Shown: in pieces, positions 22,860 through 35,800 of the stretch
How the letters are laid out: the number at the start of each line of letters is the position of its first letter
How positions within the stretch are numbered: the stretch's first letter is position 1
DNA from: Annona cherimola
Lineage: Eukaryota > Streptophyta > Magnoliopsida > Magnoliales > Annonaceae
Length of the DNA stretch: 64,000 nt
Assembly (NCBI GenBank): GCA_030490835.1
Contig: CM059975.1
Coordinates: forward strand, 4,739,579 to 4,803,578
Direction of reading: 5' to 3'
Notes under the pieces: generated by a model
Databases searched by the model: none
What the model saw: the letters and a program-made list of their open reading frames with translations, nothing else
What the model was told of the DNA's origin: nothing
Program-made: the position numbers and the translations under genes

Positions 22860-25800
22860 GTGAGTTTTTTTTCCCCTGAAACATCCTTTCACTTGATTAT
22901 CAACATCATCATAAGATGTTTCCTACCCATGCGAGGTCAGTTCAGTGGATTCTGTCGTGCCATTCTTGACGATCATACACCAATGTTTTCATATCCTATT
23001 TAATTACATCTGTCCATATTTTTCTGAATCTTCCTCTCAATTTTTTATTGCCTTCTATTTGAATGAAACTCAGCTCCCCTAACCGGTGCCATTTCAGGCC
23101 ATCTAACATGGAGGCCTGAAATGGCACTGGTTAGAAGTTCATGATTTTCATTTGATAAAATTTTTAGATGCAATTAATGAACTGGCTGAGCAAAATATTT
23201 TGATTAGAATGCATCCTTGTGGGCTGTGGTTGTGCTATTTGGCAAGTTAAAGGACAAGGTGGGGATAGCCAAGCTTTATTTAGATTTAACTCAGACTAAA
23301 AGCTAAGGCCAGTTGTTCTGGGCTTGACAAAATCAAATTTAGATTTCTAGGCATGAGTTTAGTTTTATAGTCTCAGCTTGAGCTTGATCTTGAGGAAGTA
23401 AAATTAGGGGATCTCATCAATATGGGGTTTAGCAATGTCAAAAGTAGGGATCTCATCGATATGAGGTTTGGTAATGGCAATATATTCACAACCCATATAC
23501 ACATGACCTTTACTCCATTTCTTGGAGAGCTGGATCTTGTGATTTGAGCTTTCTTCAGGTACATCAGTGGTGAGGCTTCTCATTGTTTCAGGTTATACCC
23601 TCGGTTATGTATATAATTGATGAACAAGCCAACCTCAAGCTCTAGTCAATTTGAGTTCCCTATTGAGCTGAGCAGGGTTGGTGTTACCAAAGTTGGAGCT
23701 TGTTTTGTATTAATAGGTACAAGCAACTTGAGTTTGAGGATCAAAATCGCCTTGGCTCTCTAAGCCCTTGGAAATTACCTGATGAACTGCCTTTATCGAG
23801 CGAGGCAGCGTTGAGTTGCCTTCTGTGATTCAATGTCGGTAATCATGGCTGTTTGGAATTTGCATTTAAAATCTACTGTGGTAACATAATTTTCTTCAAG
23901 CATAGTATACCACAGTGCTGTCTGATTTAGGGGAACCCTGAGCGAGCATATGGCAAAGAATAATATATAAAAAGGAATTTATGTTTTCTAGGATTGCCAT
24001 GATGTATCTAATGCACGGACAGACCAAGATGAATGGATGGTTCAAATTTCAAGCCAATCAACACCAAGTTGGACCAAATACTTAACTGAAGGATTATGTA
24101 TGGTCTTGCATTATTTTCCTATTCAATTCTTCTCATTATCGGCGTGTTTGTGAAGTGATAAAACTTTTGAATGAAAAGTTCTTGGTGAAGTTGTTAAATT
24201 GATAGAAAATAATGTGATATGATTGGAGTAATGATGAGGTGTAAAGTGAATAAAGTTAAAATAGATAGGTTAGCTATGTAAAAATGATTAAAAATAGGAT
24301 AGTTGTATAGGAAGATGCGAAGAAATAATTTTAAAATATGTTAATTATGGAGAGTGGAAAGTTTTAGATTGAAAAGTTTTAGTTTAAAAAGTTTTCGTTA
24401 AAAACAAACATGCCCTATGTGGTTGATTAAGCTGATCGTGTTGGTTCTTCATTGATGCAACTTCTATAAAGTTTGTATTGGATCCTTTAATCCTTCTGGA
24501 TTATGCCCCATATTAGTGCCTGCAGCATTATTGACTCTAATCTTGTTCTCTTATTGAAGGCAAATTCTGTGTTCCATATGATTGCATTCTGCACTGGTGA
24601 CTCCATTTGTGTTCAGTTATGATGGTGAATAATTTGGTGATCTTGGTTGCAGTGATCTTTGGAATTAATACACGTCACCCTGGCATTCATGTAGATCAAA
24701 TGAAAGTAGCTTTGCTCTGTCATGGTTTTAAATTGATGGTTCAGTAATCCAGATTTCCAACTTTGGATTCCTGTTCGTTGAAATAGGGCTCGTTAGATGT
24801 TGGTTTCCGTTGACTGTGCTAAATGACCACCTTGTTTTCTTTCTTCAAAATTCTTGTAAGCGATTTAACTTTACAAAAACTTTTCTTATACGTTAGAGAA
24901 ACTACTTTATACACATCGATATGCTAACTGTGATACGCAAACAGTTTCCAGCCATGATTTAGCCTTTCCTGTGCTCAGAGGTGGTTCTGTTCTCGTCAAT
25001 TTGACTGTTTGATGTTTCCCTTACCGCCATCAGAATCTGTTGCCCTAGTAGAAGTTCTTCCTGGTGCACCAAATACACTGGATATGGACTTCATTTTGCA
25101 AAATCAGGACCCGTTTTCAAATCCGACAAATAAGCTTATCTCCTTTTTTGTGTGTAACGTCTTGAAATAAACCGTTTGTCATTTTCTTATAATTATCCAT
25201 TATCTCCTTGGCTTGTTTGGTAAAGGACCAACATAATGTGCAGCATGGGAACTCTCTTGGTATGGCAAATTGAGGAATGAGGAGTCACCCGTGTCTCACT
25301 TTTGTGACACTTACTGCATAGTTCTTGATGTTAAGGTTATGGACCAGTTATCGAACTGGTCAAGTGTTTTGTAACTCTGGTTAGGTTCGAACCTGTTAGA
25401 CTGGTAGCATTGGAAATCTTAAAAACCCATGGGTTCCTAATTTTAAAGGAATTCCTGCTGAGATGATGGATCCTACTGTTGGCACCTCTACATGAGCTTT
25501 AGATGGGGGTGTAAATCAGGTCGCGTTGACTTAGGTTAGGGTAAACATTACTCTAACCCACTTTGTAAAATCTCAACTCAATCCTACTGTCAATATATTT
25601 TTCACACATTAACCTAACCCAATTTTTACCTTAGAAAAATTGGTTCAGTTTGGGTTAGAAATCGGGTTAATAAATATATAATATTTAAAAATACTGCTTA
25701 ATTAAATCTATTTTTAAATATAAATTTGTATGAAAGAATAAAAATCCTCATTCGCTCTATCGCTTGATAAAAAAGTCTATTCTTTTTATTGGTCCATTTT

Positions 25801-26804
25801 CCAATTTATGATTTATATAATAATATAATTGCTACATATTCTTATTTCAAAGCTATAATATCTAATTAATTCCTATGTATTATATATTAGTGTATGACTT
25901 TTTAAGAATCTATTATATTTTACATTGATATATGAAATCGGTTCGGGTCGACAATCATCTAACCTAAACAAACCCACTTTTGAAATCGGGTTGGGTTAGT
26001 CAGGTTTGGTTTGAGACCAATCCTATTTACACCTCTAGCTTCAGGTGACCAAAGATGAACTGATGCCATAGGTACTTTTTTGTCTCTCTTCCTGCACAGT
26101 TCTTTGGTGTTACTCAAGGTAATCAGAACTGGAGCAGTTATTGAACTGGTCAAGTGTCTAGTTAGATTCGAACCTGTTAGACTGGTTAGTTAATCTGGTT
26201 TGATGTTAGGATAATATAATTATGTTGTAAGTATTTAATATTTTAAATTTATCTAAATATCAACAAATATTAAAAATTCAAAAATTGTCATATGTAATAC
26301 ATGTAATTCTAAAGTCCAAGGCATAAAAATAACATATGAAAATCAAAATGAAGAAACAACATAATTATGTAAAAATTTTAAAGAATACAAATTAAACACG
26401 AGCATTCCAGTGTCAGAAGAACATATCAATCATCTATCATCTATGCCTTGCAGATCAAATTCATCAAGGTATTAACAGTAACAAAAATTTACTGTCTTGA
26501 CTACAAGAAATTACATGGCATTGAAGACGGAAAGAAAACAACAAAGGTAGTGGCTCTGCATAGTATTGATTATAAGAAATTATACAGCAAATTGCAATCC
26601 TTTTTATGGACGGCTGGCCGCCAGTAAGATGTTTCCATTTCTTTCCTTTAAATCTCATAGCTCGTACAATTCATTGCACCAAGCAGTGCTGCATGTGTTC
26701 ATTCTTCCATTGGAATGAGAAGCACTCGAAGTGTTTTTGATTTTTGTTGTCGTTGATTTGCTGAACTTTTGGACCTCTTTGATGGTTGAAACATGGTTTA
26801 AATG

Positions 26805-26835
<31 letters not shown>

Positions 26836-29800
26836 TTTTTTTTTTGGTATTCAACTGGAGGGGGGCCTATTTGAACTGGATATATGACCAGTTCCTGGTT
26901 GGACTGGTTGAACCTGCAGGTTTATTACATTGGTAATTGGGGTTACTTTCAGGATCTTTGAAAAGAGAGGACCTCAAATATTGGTCTCTTCTGTTGACGC
27001 TTAATGGTTTTCTTCTTTAGCAATTATTATTTTTCTTAGAAAAATTGTCTCCAACTGTTTCCGGATTATTATGTACTGGATGCTGTAATTAGATTCCAGT
27101 CTTTCTTTAGTCCTAATTTTCATAGTCCAACTAACTGCTCTTTTTTTGAGTTTAAAGGTTAATAAGCTTGTTGAATTGTACAAAGCAAGTGCTGAAGAAT
27201 GGTCCAGAAAGGCAGGCGACCTTGACGGAGTGATAAAAGCTCTTGAAGTATGAATTTTCTCCACTGCTTGTGAATAGTTTATTGTTCATTTTGCCTTGCA
27301 TTCATGTTCAGTCTGTTACTCCATTTTGCATACACTGCAGACACATCTGAGTGAAGTAGAAAATGATTACAAAGAGAAGCTGGATAAGGAAGCTTCAGCT
27401 AGAAAAAATATTGAGAAGGTATTTTAATGACATTTAGTCCATACAGAGGCTTTACTCTTCAGGTTTAATTTTCGCTTCTCAAATAATGCTTTTAGGAAGG
27501 TGGTGATTATCTCTCTCTTTTATTTAATTTTTTAGCTTTAAATTTCTATCCTTCATCTTTGAAAACGGTTTGCTGTTGGTTGAATTTGTATTCTCATGCC
27601 AAATTTGTCTTTTTGTTATTCCTTTTTGGTGTTGTTAGGTTGCTGCAGACTTGAAAGAGAAACTGGAGAAGTGTGAACTGGAGATTGAGAATGTTAGGAA
27701 GGCTAATGAATTAAGCCTTGTACCAATTTCTTCTTTTCAGAGTGATTCTGTTGGAGATGAAAGGTAAGTAACGATATGTTTCTCTTAACTGTAGAATGCA
27801 CCCCACCTCCCCCCCCACCCATTTTTTTCCTACATGTACTTGCACTCAAGTAATGGATGGGCTATATGTTGAAGGAACTCATATACTGCACCTGTAATTT
27901 CAGTGGGTTGAAATAAGGGCATGTGTACAATGGCCTGTGCTGCCCTTGGTAGTAAGAAATCTCCATAGATTTGGAAATGCCAATGGAAAATAGAAAGGTA
28001 AGTTGAACAAAACAAGCGCAGAGATTTTTGTGCACATGGCCTTTCATATTTTATTAAGTGGAGATAAAACCATGGTCTATGAAAATAACTATGATAAAGG
28101 GGATCTTAGAGTGAAGCTGGCTATTTGTGGATGTGCAGTTTTTGTTGACTAGTGTTTCTATACAAAGGTATGCAACACTTATAGCTGGAAGGCCAGGTGA
28201 GGATGGAGGCCAATATTCTGGGATTGCTCTTTGCATATGTTGTTTGGGGTAGAACTTAGGTGTCTGCATGCACAAAATACTTAATGACATTCTGTCTTTT
28301 CTGGTCCCAAGAAAATGCAAATATTCCTGAATATCTTTGTCATAGTCAGGGAAGGTGTGCAATGGAATTCCCATCTTCTTCTGGTTTTTGTGCTTTTTTG
28401 CTTATGTTTCATGCCACTTTTGGGTTCCCTCTTTTCAACTACTTTTCTTTAAATTAAACTCTCCTTTTGTCTACTGAGCAAAACTTTCATTCATTTACTT
28501 ATGTTTCTTATTTCCATGTCAATATGCTTTCTTCTATAGGTCGATTGGTGGAGAAACTAATGGCAGAAGTGATGACAGTCTGGTTTTACCGAATATACCA
28601 GCAGGTGTCTCAGGAACTGCATTAGCCGCTTCCCTTCTGCGTGATGGTTGGAGTGTATGTATCTTTCCCTTTCATTCTTGATTTTCTTTATATTCTTCCC
28701 TTCTAATCTATTCGTCTTTTGATTTTAGCTTGCCAAAATGTATGGAAAATATCAAGAGGCTGTTGATGCACTGCGCCATGAGCAGCTGGAACGAAAACAT
28801 TCTCAAGCCATTTTGGAACGAGTATGTAATAATTTTTTGCTTAGTAGCTAACAATCACCAGGATTCTTGTATTATTATGTAGCCGAAGAGTGAATTTTTT
28901 TTTTTTTTTAAATAAATGCCTTTCTCCCAAGATTGCAGCTGACTAGATAAGATGGTTTTATCTTTTTGTTTTTTCATTAGTTCCTTAATTATCAATCATC
29001 TAGAGCAATATTTCTAGTCAGATTTGCTGTTCCATTGTACGTGTGTACTTCAACGATGCAATCATTTGAGAAAGTGATCTTCATTCTTAGTTGTAATAGC
29101 TTTAGGGTGTGTTTGGGAATGGATAAAACTTTTGATGAATAGTTTTGGAGAGTAAAAGTTGTCAAATGATGTGATATGATAGGGGTAATGATGAGGAGTA
29201 AAGAAGATAAAGTTAAAATAGATAGGTTAGTTGTTAGGTAGTTGTATAGAAATGATTGAAAAGTAGGGTAGTTGTATAGGAAAATGTGAAAAAGTAATTA
29301 AAAAATATAGTATTTGTGTAGAGTGAAAAGTTTTAGATTGAAAAGTTTTAACTTGACATTTTCTGCACATTGCCAAACACACCCTTAAGCTTGTTCTTGA
29401 TACACAAGTTCTTTCTCCTGTCCAGTCTCTAAAATGCTAGTCATGCGTTCACCACATTTTTTTTTTAAAACACAGTGTTTGCCATATTCCAGAGGATGAA
29501 TGCACAAAGATCTCATAGCTATGCTTAATGCTGTCCAGGTTCATTAGGGTTGTATGCCAAAAGCATTGTCTTTATGCTCTACAGTGACTACTTGAATGAA
29601 GCCTTTACGTTAATAGTTTATTCCCATTGTATGGTTGGGCATCCTTTTGGTCGTCTCTTTTCATGGTTTGCCACTTTCTCTTGTTTACATGGCTGTATAG
29701 ACTCTTGACATCATAAATTGCCACCTGTTTTCCCCTTTTATGTCACAGTGTGCAGTCTCTCTTAACCATCCACATACCATCCAGCTTTTTCTTTTGGGGT

Positions 29801-32800
29801 CATGTTATTTTTTAACGTGTAATCGACAGTGAGCTTTTCCAGTATTGTGACCATTGCCTGTGCTCTTCTTTATATATTGCTGATTTGCTTTTGTAGTGTA
29901 ATATTTGTGATGGTAGAATGCAGTATCTGTATAGCATATGCAACACGCAACACATCGAATACCCTCACTTCCTTACCTGGATTATTTGGGGCTGTGGATG
30001 CTGAAAGACAAAACTTCTTGTTTTTGTTCGCTTTTGTGGATGAAGATCACTGTAATTTGTGGACCACCATGTTGGATGGCCATTGTTGGAGAACTCCACA
30101 TGATGAATGTCTTATGACAGATGTGGGAGGGGATAACATTATGGGTCCTTTTGGGAAGATGTAAAAGTGGGAAAGTGAGAATGGGAAGAAGTGAGAGGGT
30201 GATGTGATATGATAGGGCTAGTAATTAGGAATAAAAAGAATAAAGTTAAAACAAATAAGATAGTTGTATGAAAAGAATGTGAAAACATGATTGAAATATA
30301 GAAATAATAATATAAAAAAATAGGGTGGGTAGGTCGTTAAGATATCAAATCATATAAAAAAGTGTGTAGGAAGGAGTGGTAAATTTTGTTATTATAAATA
30401 TTTTAAAACTTTAACCTGTTCTCAAAAGGACCCTATGAGTTTAGAAAAGAAAAAAAAAAAAAAATCAAAGTGACTGTCTGGCGTACAATGGTTGGCCACA
30501 GTTTGCGCCAATGCTAGTGATTAGAGTAAAGATGCCACCAATCCTAGCTAATTTCCTCAAAATGTAATCTTATTGTGATGGTTTTCTGAAAATGCTTGCT
30601 TTAAAGAAATAATAAAACTGCATCTGTACTGAATCATGATGAAATTTTAGATTTTCTGACATCATGGTCAAACTTCGTATCTTGATTTTTATATTGCTCC
30701 TCCATCTGAGTTTCTCTTAACTTTTAAATTCTTCTGTACCCGATTATTAAAATTCAAAAAATAGTATTCAACTTGAAGGATATTGTGGGCACATATATCT
30801 GTCAGTTTATTGTTCAAGGCTGATTTCTGTCCGTTTTGTCACATCTGCAGATTCTTTATGAGATACAAGAGAAAGCTGAAGTCATTTTAGATGAGCGAGG
30901 TAACTTATTCTTATGGACCTGCACAGTTTATCGAATACATAACTAGGGCATATTTTTGTTCTTTACATAATTATGTTAAGCTTGTTCTTGTTATGCATGC
31001 TTATTTAGGCTTTTAGTTCCCTATGCTGTGATTCCAGATATCTCGTTTCTTTAAATTGATTCTTTCTGCATGGTTAAAAAGCTTAATGATGGTAGTAATT
31101 ATAGAGCTATGGTCCCTTAGCTAAATTTAAATTTGCAGTGACTTCCAGTTGTATGTTGTGGATTGATTTAAGTGGTGTCACTATCCTATTTTGCTACAAG
31201 TCCTCCCATGCATTGCCCTGGGTTGTGCAGGATGACAAGGTCTTTTCAATTGTCCAGCTTGCATAATAGAAAGATTGGGCTAACTGACGCTGCTTTGAAA
31301 GCAACGCAGATTGTTTGGCAATGAATCATTAGTTTGATGCTGGCTTGTGGAGAAGTTAAAAGTTGGTTTTTGGATTGGGAGGTTGAATTGTCGGTTTTAA
31401 AGGATTTGTTTTCCATGTGATTCATGTATTTCTGATCTTTTAAGAATTGTTTGGTATTCATAGTTTACATGGCTATGGTAGTCTCCGTGTAGAGATGGCA
31501 GTACCATTGGTGTAAGTCATATCATATTAAAAAAACACCTCTTACCTTTTTTTTAAAGCACTATTCAGAAGTAAATAATAGCTTCTTGAGTTCTAATTGT
31601 TTTTCTCCTTTTCTTATCCTTGACAATTTACCCATCAAATAACATAAAACTACCTCATCTAATCTCTTGGTTTTTCCTGGAAAAATATATTCTCCTCTTT
31701 TTTGTATTCATTGAATAGCCATGGTTGCTATTGAATGATGCCACCATCCTATAAACATAAGAAAAGCATTTACTTGATAGTCCATGTATAGTGCTTTCCT
31801 TCCTCTCTTCATTTCGTCTTCTTCTTGCTTCGAATTTGAGCAGCTGGATAAAGTGCTTTATGCTTAAATCTTTTTGTACAGCTGACTTACCTTCCTCTTA
31901 CCCTTTTGGATCTCTACAATAAAATTCCTGAAACTTCTTCTTTTTCTTGCTTCAAATTTGAGCAGCTGAATAAAGTTTTTTATGTTGCATTTTTATGCTT
32001 AAACCTTTTTGTACAGCTGACTTACCTTCCTCTTACCCTTTCGGATTTCTAAATAAAATTCCTGAAAAAGTAAATGATTTCCTCTCTTTTCCTTGAATGA
32101 TTTATGCCATGTTAGATAGAGAAGCTTTTAGTGAATTTCCATGTGCCATTGATAATAATGCTTGCCTCCAGCAATCCAATTATTTTTTTATTATTGAACT
32201 TCTTTGGATTGCTTAATTAGTTCTTTGCATCTTGGTATGAAGCTCTAAAGAAAAAGGACTTCCATCTATTGCTTTTGCTTCTGTTGTTTTTCTCTTGAAT
32301 TTATTGCTTATAATAATTTAATCTACCTCAGCTGAACACGAGAAATTGGTAGAAGCATACAGTTTGATGCATCAGAAGTTGCAACAGTCACTTGCTGAGC
32401 TGGCTCAGTCTGAGAATAACATCCTTGAATTGAAGGTATCTGATGTTTTTAATGATTTATTAAAAACTCTAGTTGTTTTCTGATTCTTCTCCACATGGTT
32501 AATTTTCCAGGCTAAATTGAAGAGGCAAGAACGGGACTATGATTTAGTGCAAAAAGAGGTGCTTGACCTCCGAAAACAGGTGGTGTAACATTCATTTTTT
32601 GAGTTAACATTTTAATGACATCCCTCTTTCATAAGTTATGGTTAGATGATACAACATTGAATAGCGATTTGCTTTGGTTCCATTAGAAGGTGAATGATGG
32701 TCATCAGAATACAAAGTGCAGAACCCCATGGGTTTTGATACTAGTACCAAGGATGCAACTTTGCTGATATGTGGTGAATGATATCTCAGGTGACAGTCCT

Positions 32801-35800
32801 TCTGAAGGAATGCCGGGATACCCAACTCCGTTGTGGGATGTCTAATCAAGATTTCTCTGATGTCTCCACTATTGCTGATGCGGGTGAAGTGGAGGACAGG
32901 ACAGAATCTGAAGAGGTTATATCAGAACGCACGGTGTGTAGTCCTCCTTTTAGTCATCCTCAGTCTTCAGAATTTCTCTTGTCGGGTGGTCTGATTAATC
33001 CTCAACTTTGCTTTTCCTTTTAATGAATCAGTTGACGTTTAAGGATATAGAAGGATTAGTTGAGCAAAATGTCAAGCTTCGAAGTCTTGTACAGAGTCTC
33101 TCAAATCAGATTGAAGAAAAAGATGCAGAATTAAGGGTGAGTTTTTTTCAAAAATGTTTGAAGTGTTTTGCAATTATGATGCCATTTCTGGTATTGTTTC
33201 TGCTGTTTCTCAGACCTTCGGGGTCTCAATTTTGGTTAATGCATTTTTCATTGATGTGTTTGGAAAATGGGCTTGGGGTGTATGTTAGGGTGTTTAGCGT
33301 CGTGTAGTAGAATGTAATCATTAAAATGATAAAATAACAGGGCGAGTAGAACGTAGTAGGTTGTATATTTGAGAAAAGATATGGATGATTGGAAGAAAAG
33401 AGGTGAATGATTAGAAGGTAAGGAATATGGAGAGATGAATAAGTGAAAAGGTAAGAAAAAGTGATCGTAAGGTAGTGATAATGACTGGAATGTATTCTGT
33501 GGTTGATAATTTCTTATTTGGTTGAACGAAAGAACAGTGTGCATTAGAGGATTGTAGTGACTTTACACCCAAACACACCTCTATGCATTTGTTCAAACAT
33601 CCCCACAGGATAATGTAGTGACTTCAAACCCAAGTACACGCCTCTATGCATTCGTTTGAACATCCCCAAACTTCTGTAAATGCTTTTTTTTTTTAATATA
33701 CTTTTTAGGTGTGAGACGAGCAATTGTTTCCCTTTTTCTCTAAAGGGGGTGATGAGTAAATACATCTTGTTAGTTAACATGTGTGGTTCCATGCTGCGGT
33801 TCAGTGCTGCTTGGGTGCCAATTAAATTTTCTGCTTTTCTATAAGAGAAAAATGCCTTTCATTGCCATATACGCATTATTATTGTAGAATGTTTCTCTGG
33901 TAATATCTTTACTTCACTCATTGTTGCTGATCTGTGATGACGATGCACTGATTTGGAGTGATGATGTGTCTTTGCAGGAAAATTTTGCAAAAGAGCTTAA
34001 AAAACACACAGATGAAGCTTCAACCAAAGTTGAAGCTGTTTTAAAAAGGTCGGAGGAGCAAGGGCAGATGATAGAATCTCTTCACAGTTCTGTAAGCAGG
34101 CAGTTCTTTTTTCATTAAAAACTCTTTTCTTGCTACTGGGCACATGCAGGATGCATATTGTGTAAGTACATTTTCTGTTATTTTAATGCTCACAGAAAGT
34201 ATTGAGCTTTCTTTTCACAGGTGGCTATGTACAAAAGATTATACGAGGGGGAGTTAAAACGCTTTGCACCTCATCCTACTTCTTCAGATGCTAATACAGG
34301 TGTCACCACCTTGATCTTTTTTGTGCACACAGTTTCTGGTCACTAATTCTCGTTTGCAGGAATTAACTTTTTTTGGATTTCATTTGACATGTAAGCACTT
34401 GGTGCCTATTTCCGTGTATGAGATAAACTAGAAAAAATAAAACAGGGTTTGTGTTTGCATTACAACATTTTTGAATTAATCATATATCTGTTTTTTTCTG
34501 CATGCATATTTGATATTTGATGCATTTTTTTACAGAGGGTGGAAGGAAGGACCTGATGGTTTTATTTGAGGATTCCCAGGTATGCAATTCATAATGTGTG
34601 GACAGAAAGGTTTACTTTATGGTCCAGGGTTGTAAAGTTACTTCCAAATATTTTTGCAGGCCGCCACCAAGAAGTCTCTTGAGCAAACTATTGAGCGTGC
34701 TAGGAATCTTGAAGATGAATTGGCTAAATCAAGGTGGAACTTTAATGAATATGTTGCTTCCCATCAACATATGGCTTTAGTCTTTGACATGTTCTATTTT
34801 GAATTGAATTTTGTTGGTTTCTTCCGTGAATGGTTTGCATTGTGTCCCATAGCTTTGTCTTCAGACTATTTATAAATTTCTGGTCTTATTTATTTACTTG
34901 GAGCATTATTTAAATTGAATGTCAGTTAGAATTGGTTTTGGATGAGGAACAGAATACAAATGGGAAAATTCTAATGATACTATGGACAGGTTGTGGCATT
35001 TATGCATCGTAACTTGTTACATTTTTCTTTACAGTCCTTCATCATGAGTATATAACATAGAAATCACATTTGGAAAGGATGGACAATTAGCTAAAGTAGC
35101 AGGTGCTGTAGTGAAACTGATTGCAAAAGAGGGTAAATTGATCAAGTTAAGATTACCATCTAGGGAGTTCCGTTTGATATCCCAAAACTGCTCAGCAGCC
35201 ACCGATGGTAAGTTTTATAATAAGATGATAATAAAAAACAACAATTCTCAAAGGTAATATTGATCAATAGGATTAGTGATTGGATGACATGTTGCATGAC
35301 TTATTTTCAATTTTAAAGTCTACCAGAGATCTGTTACTTAATGGCACATGTATATAAGATAGTTGCACAATTCTAAATCTAAATATGCACATAATTGCAT
35401 TTATTCTCTGGCCTATTTGGCAATGTGCTGATGGAATGTTGATGACATATTTCGAACAAATCAAAGCCGTCAGCAACTGAAGACGGGAATTTGAGATTAA
35501 TATTCACAGCTGTCAATTGTATCTTATTCGAGTTTGGAATATTTTCTTATCAATATCAAGAGGGAATTCCTTGTCTTCTTCGTCTCTCTTCCTCTCCCTC
35601 ATGCACACGCACATTGTCTTTAAAAGAAGCTTACCATGAAAAAAAGAATGGGATTATGTCAGCCATCTGTATTCACTACATTGACACTAATCTTCAATGA
35701 TGGTAATTCTCAAATATTTCTGCTTTTTCACCTCATTGACACATTCAATGATGGTAGTTCTCAAATGTTCCTGCTGATCTGTTGCTTCCAAACTTGTGAT

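Noticed and set aside
29829..30164. 111-codon + strand frame in NUA intron 11
   Set aside because: Hydrophobic chance frame that runs into the MITE at 30143; no splice support and NUA exons 11 and 12 join without it.
35051..35207. rpl2-like frame as an extra NUA exon or a working ribosomal protein gene
   Set aside because: No start, stop or fitting splice phase; exon 20 joins exon 21 in frame without it.
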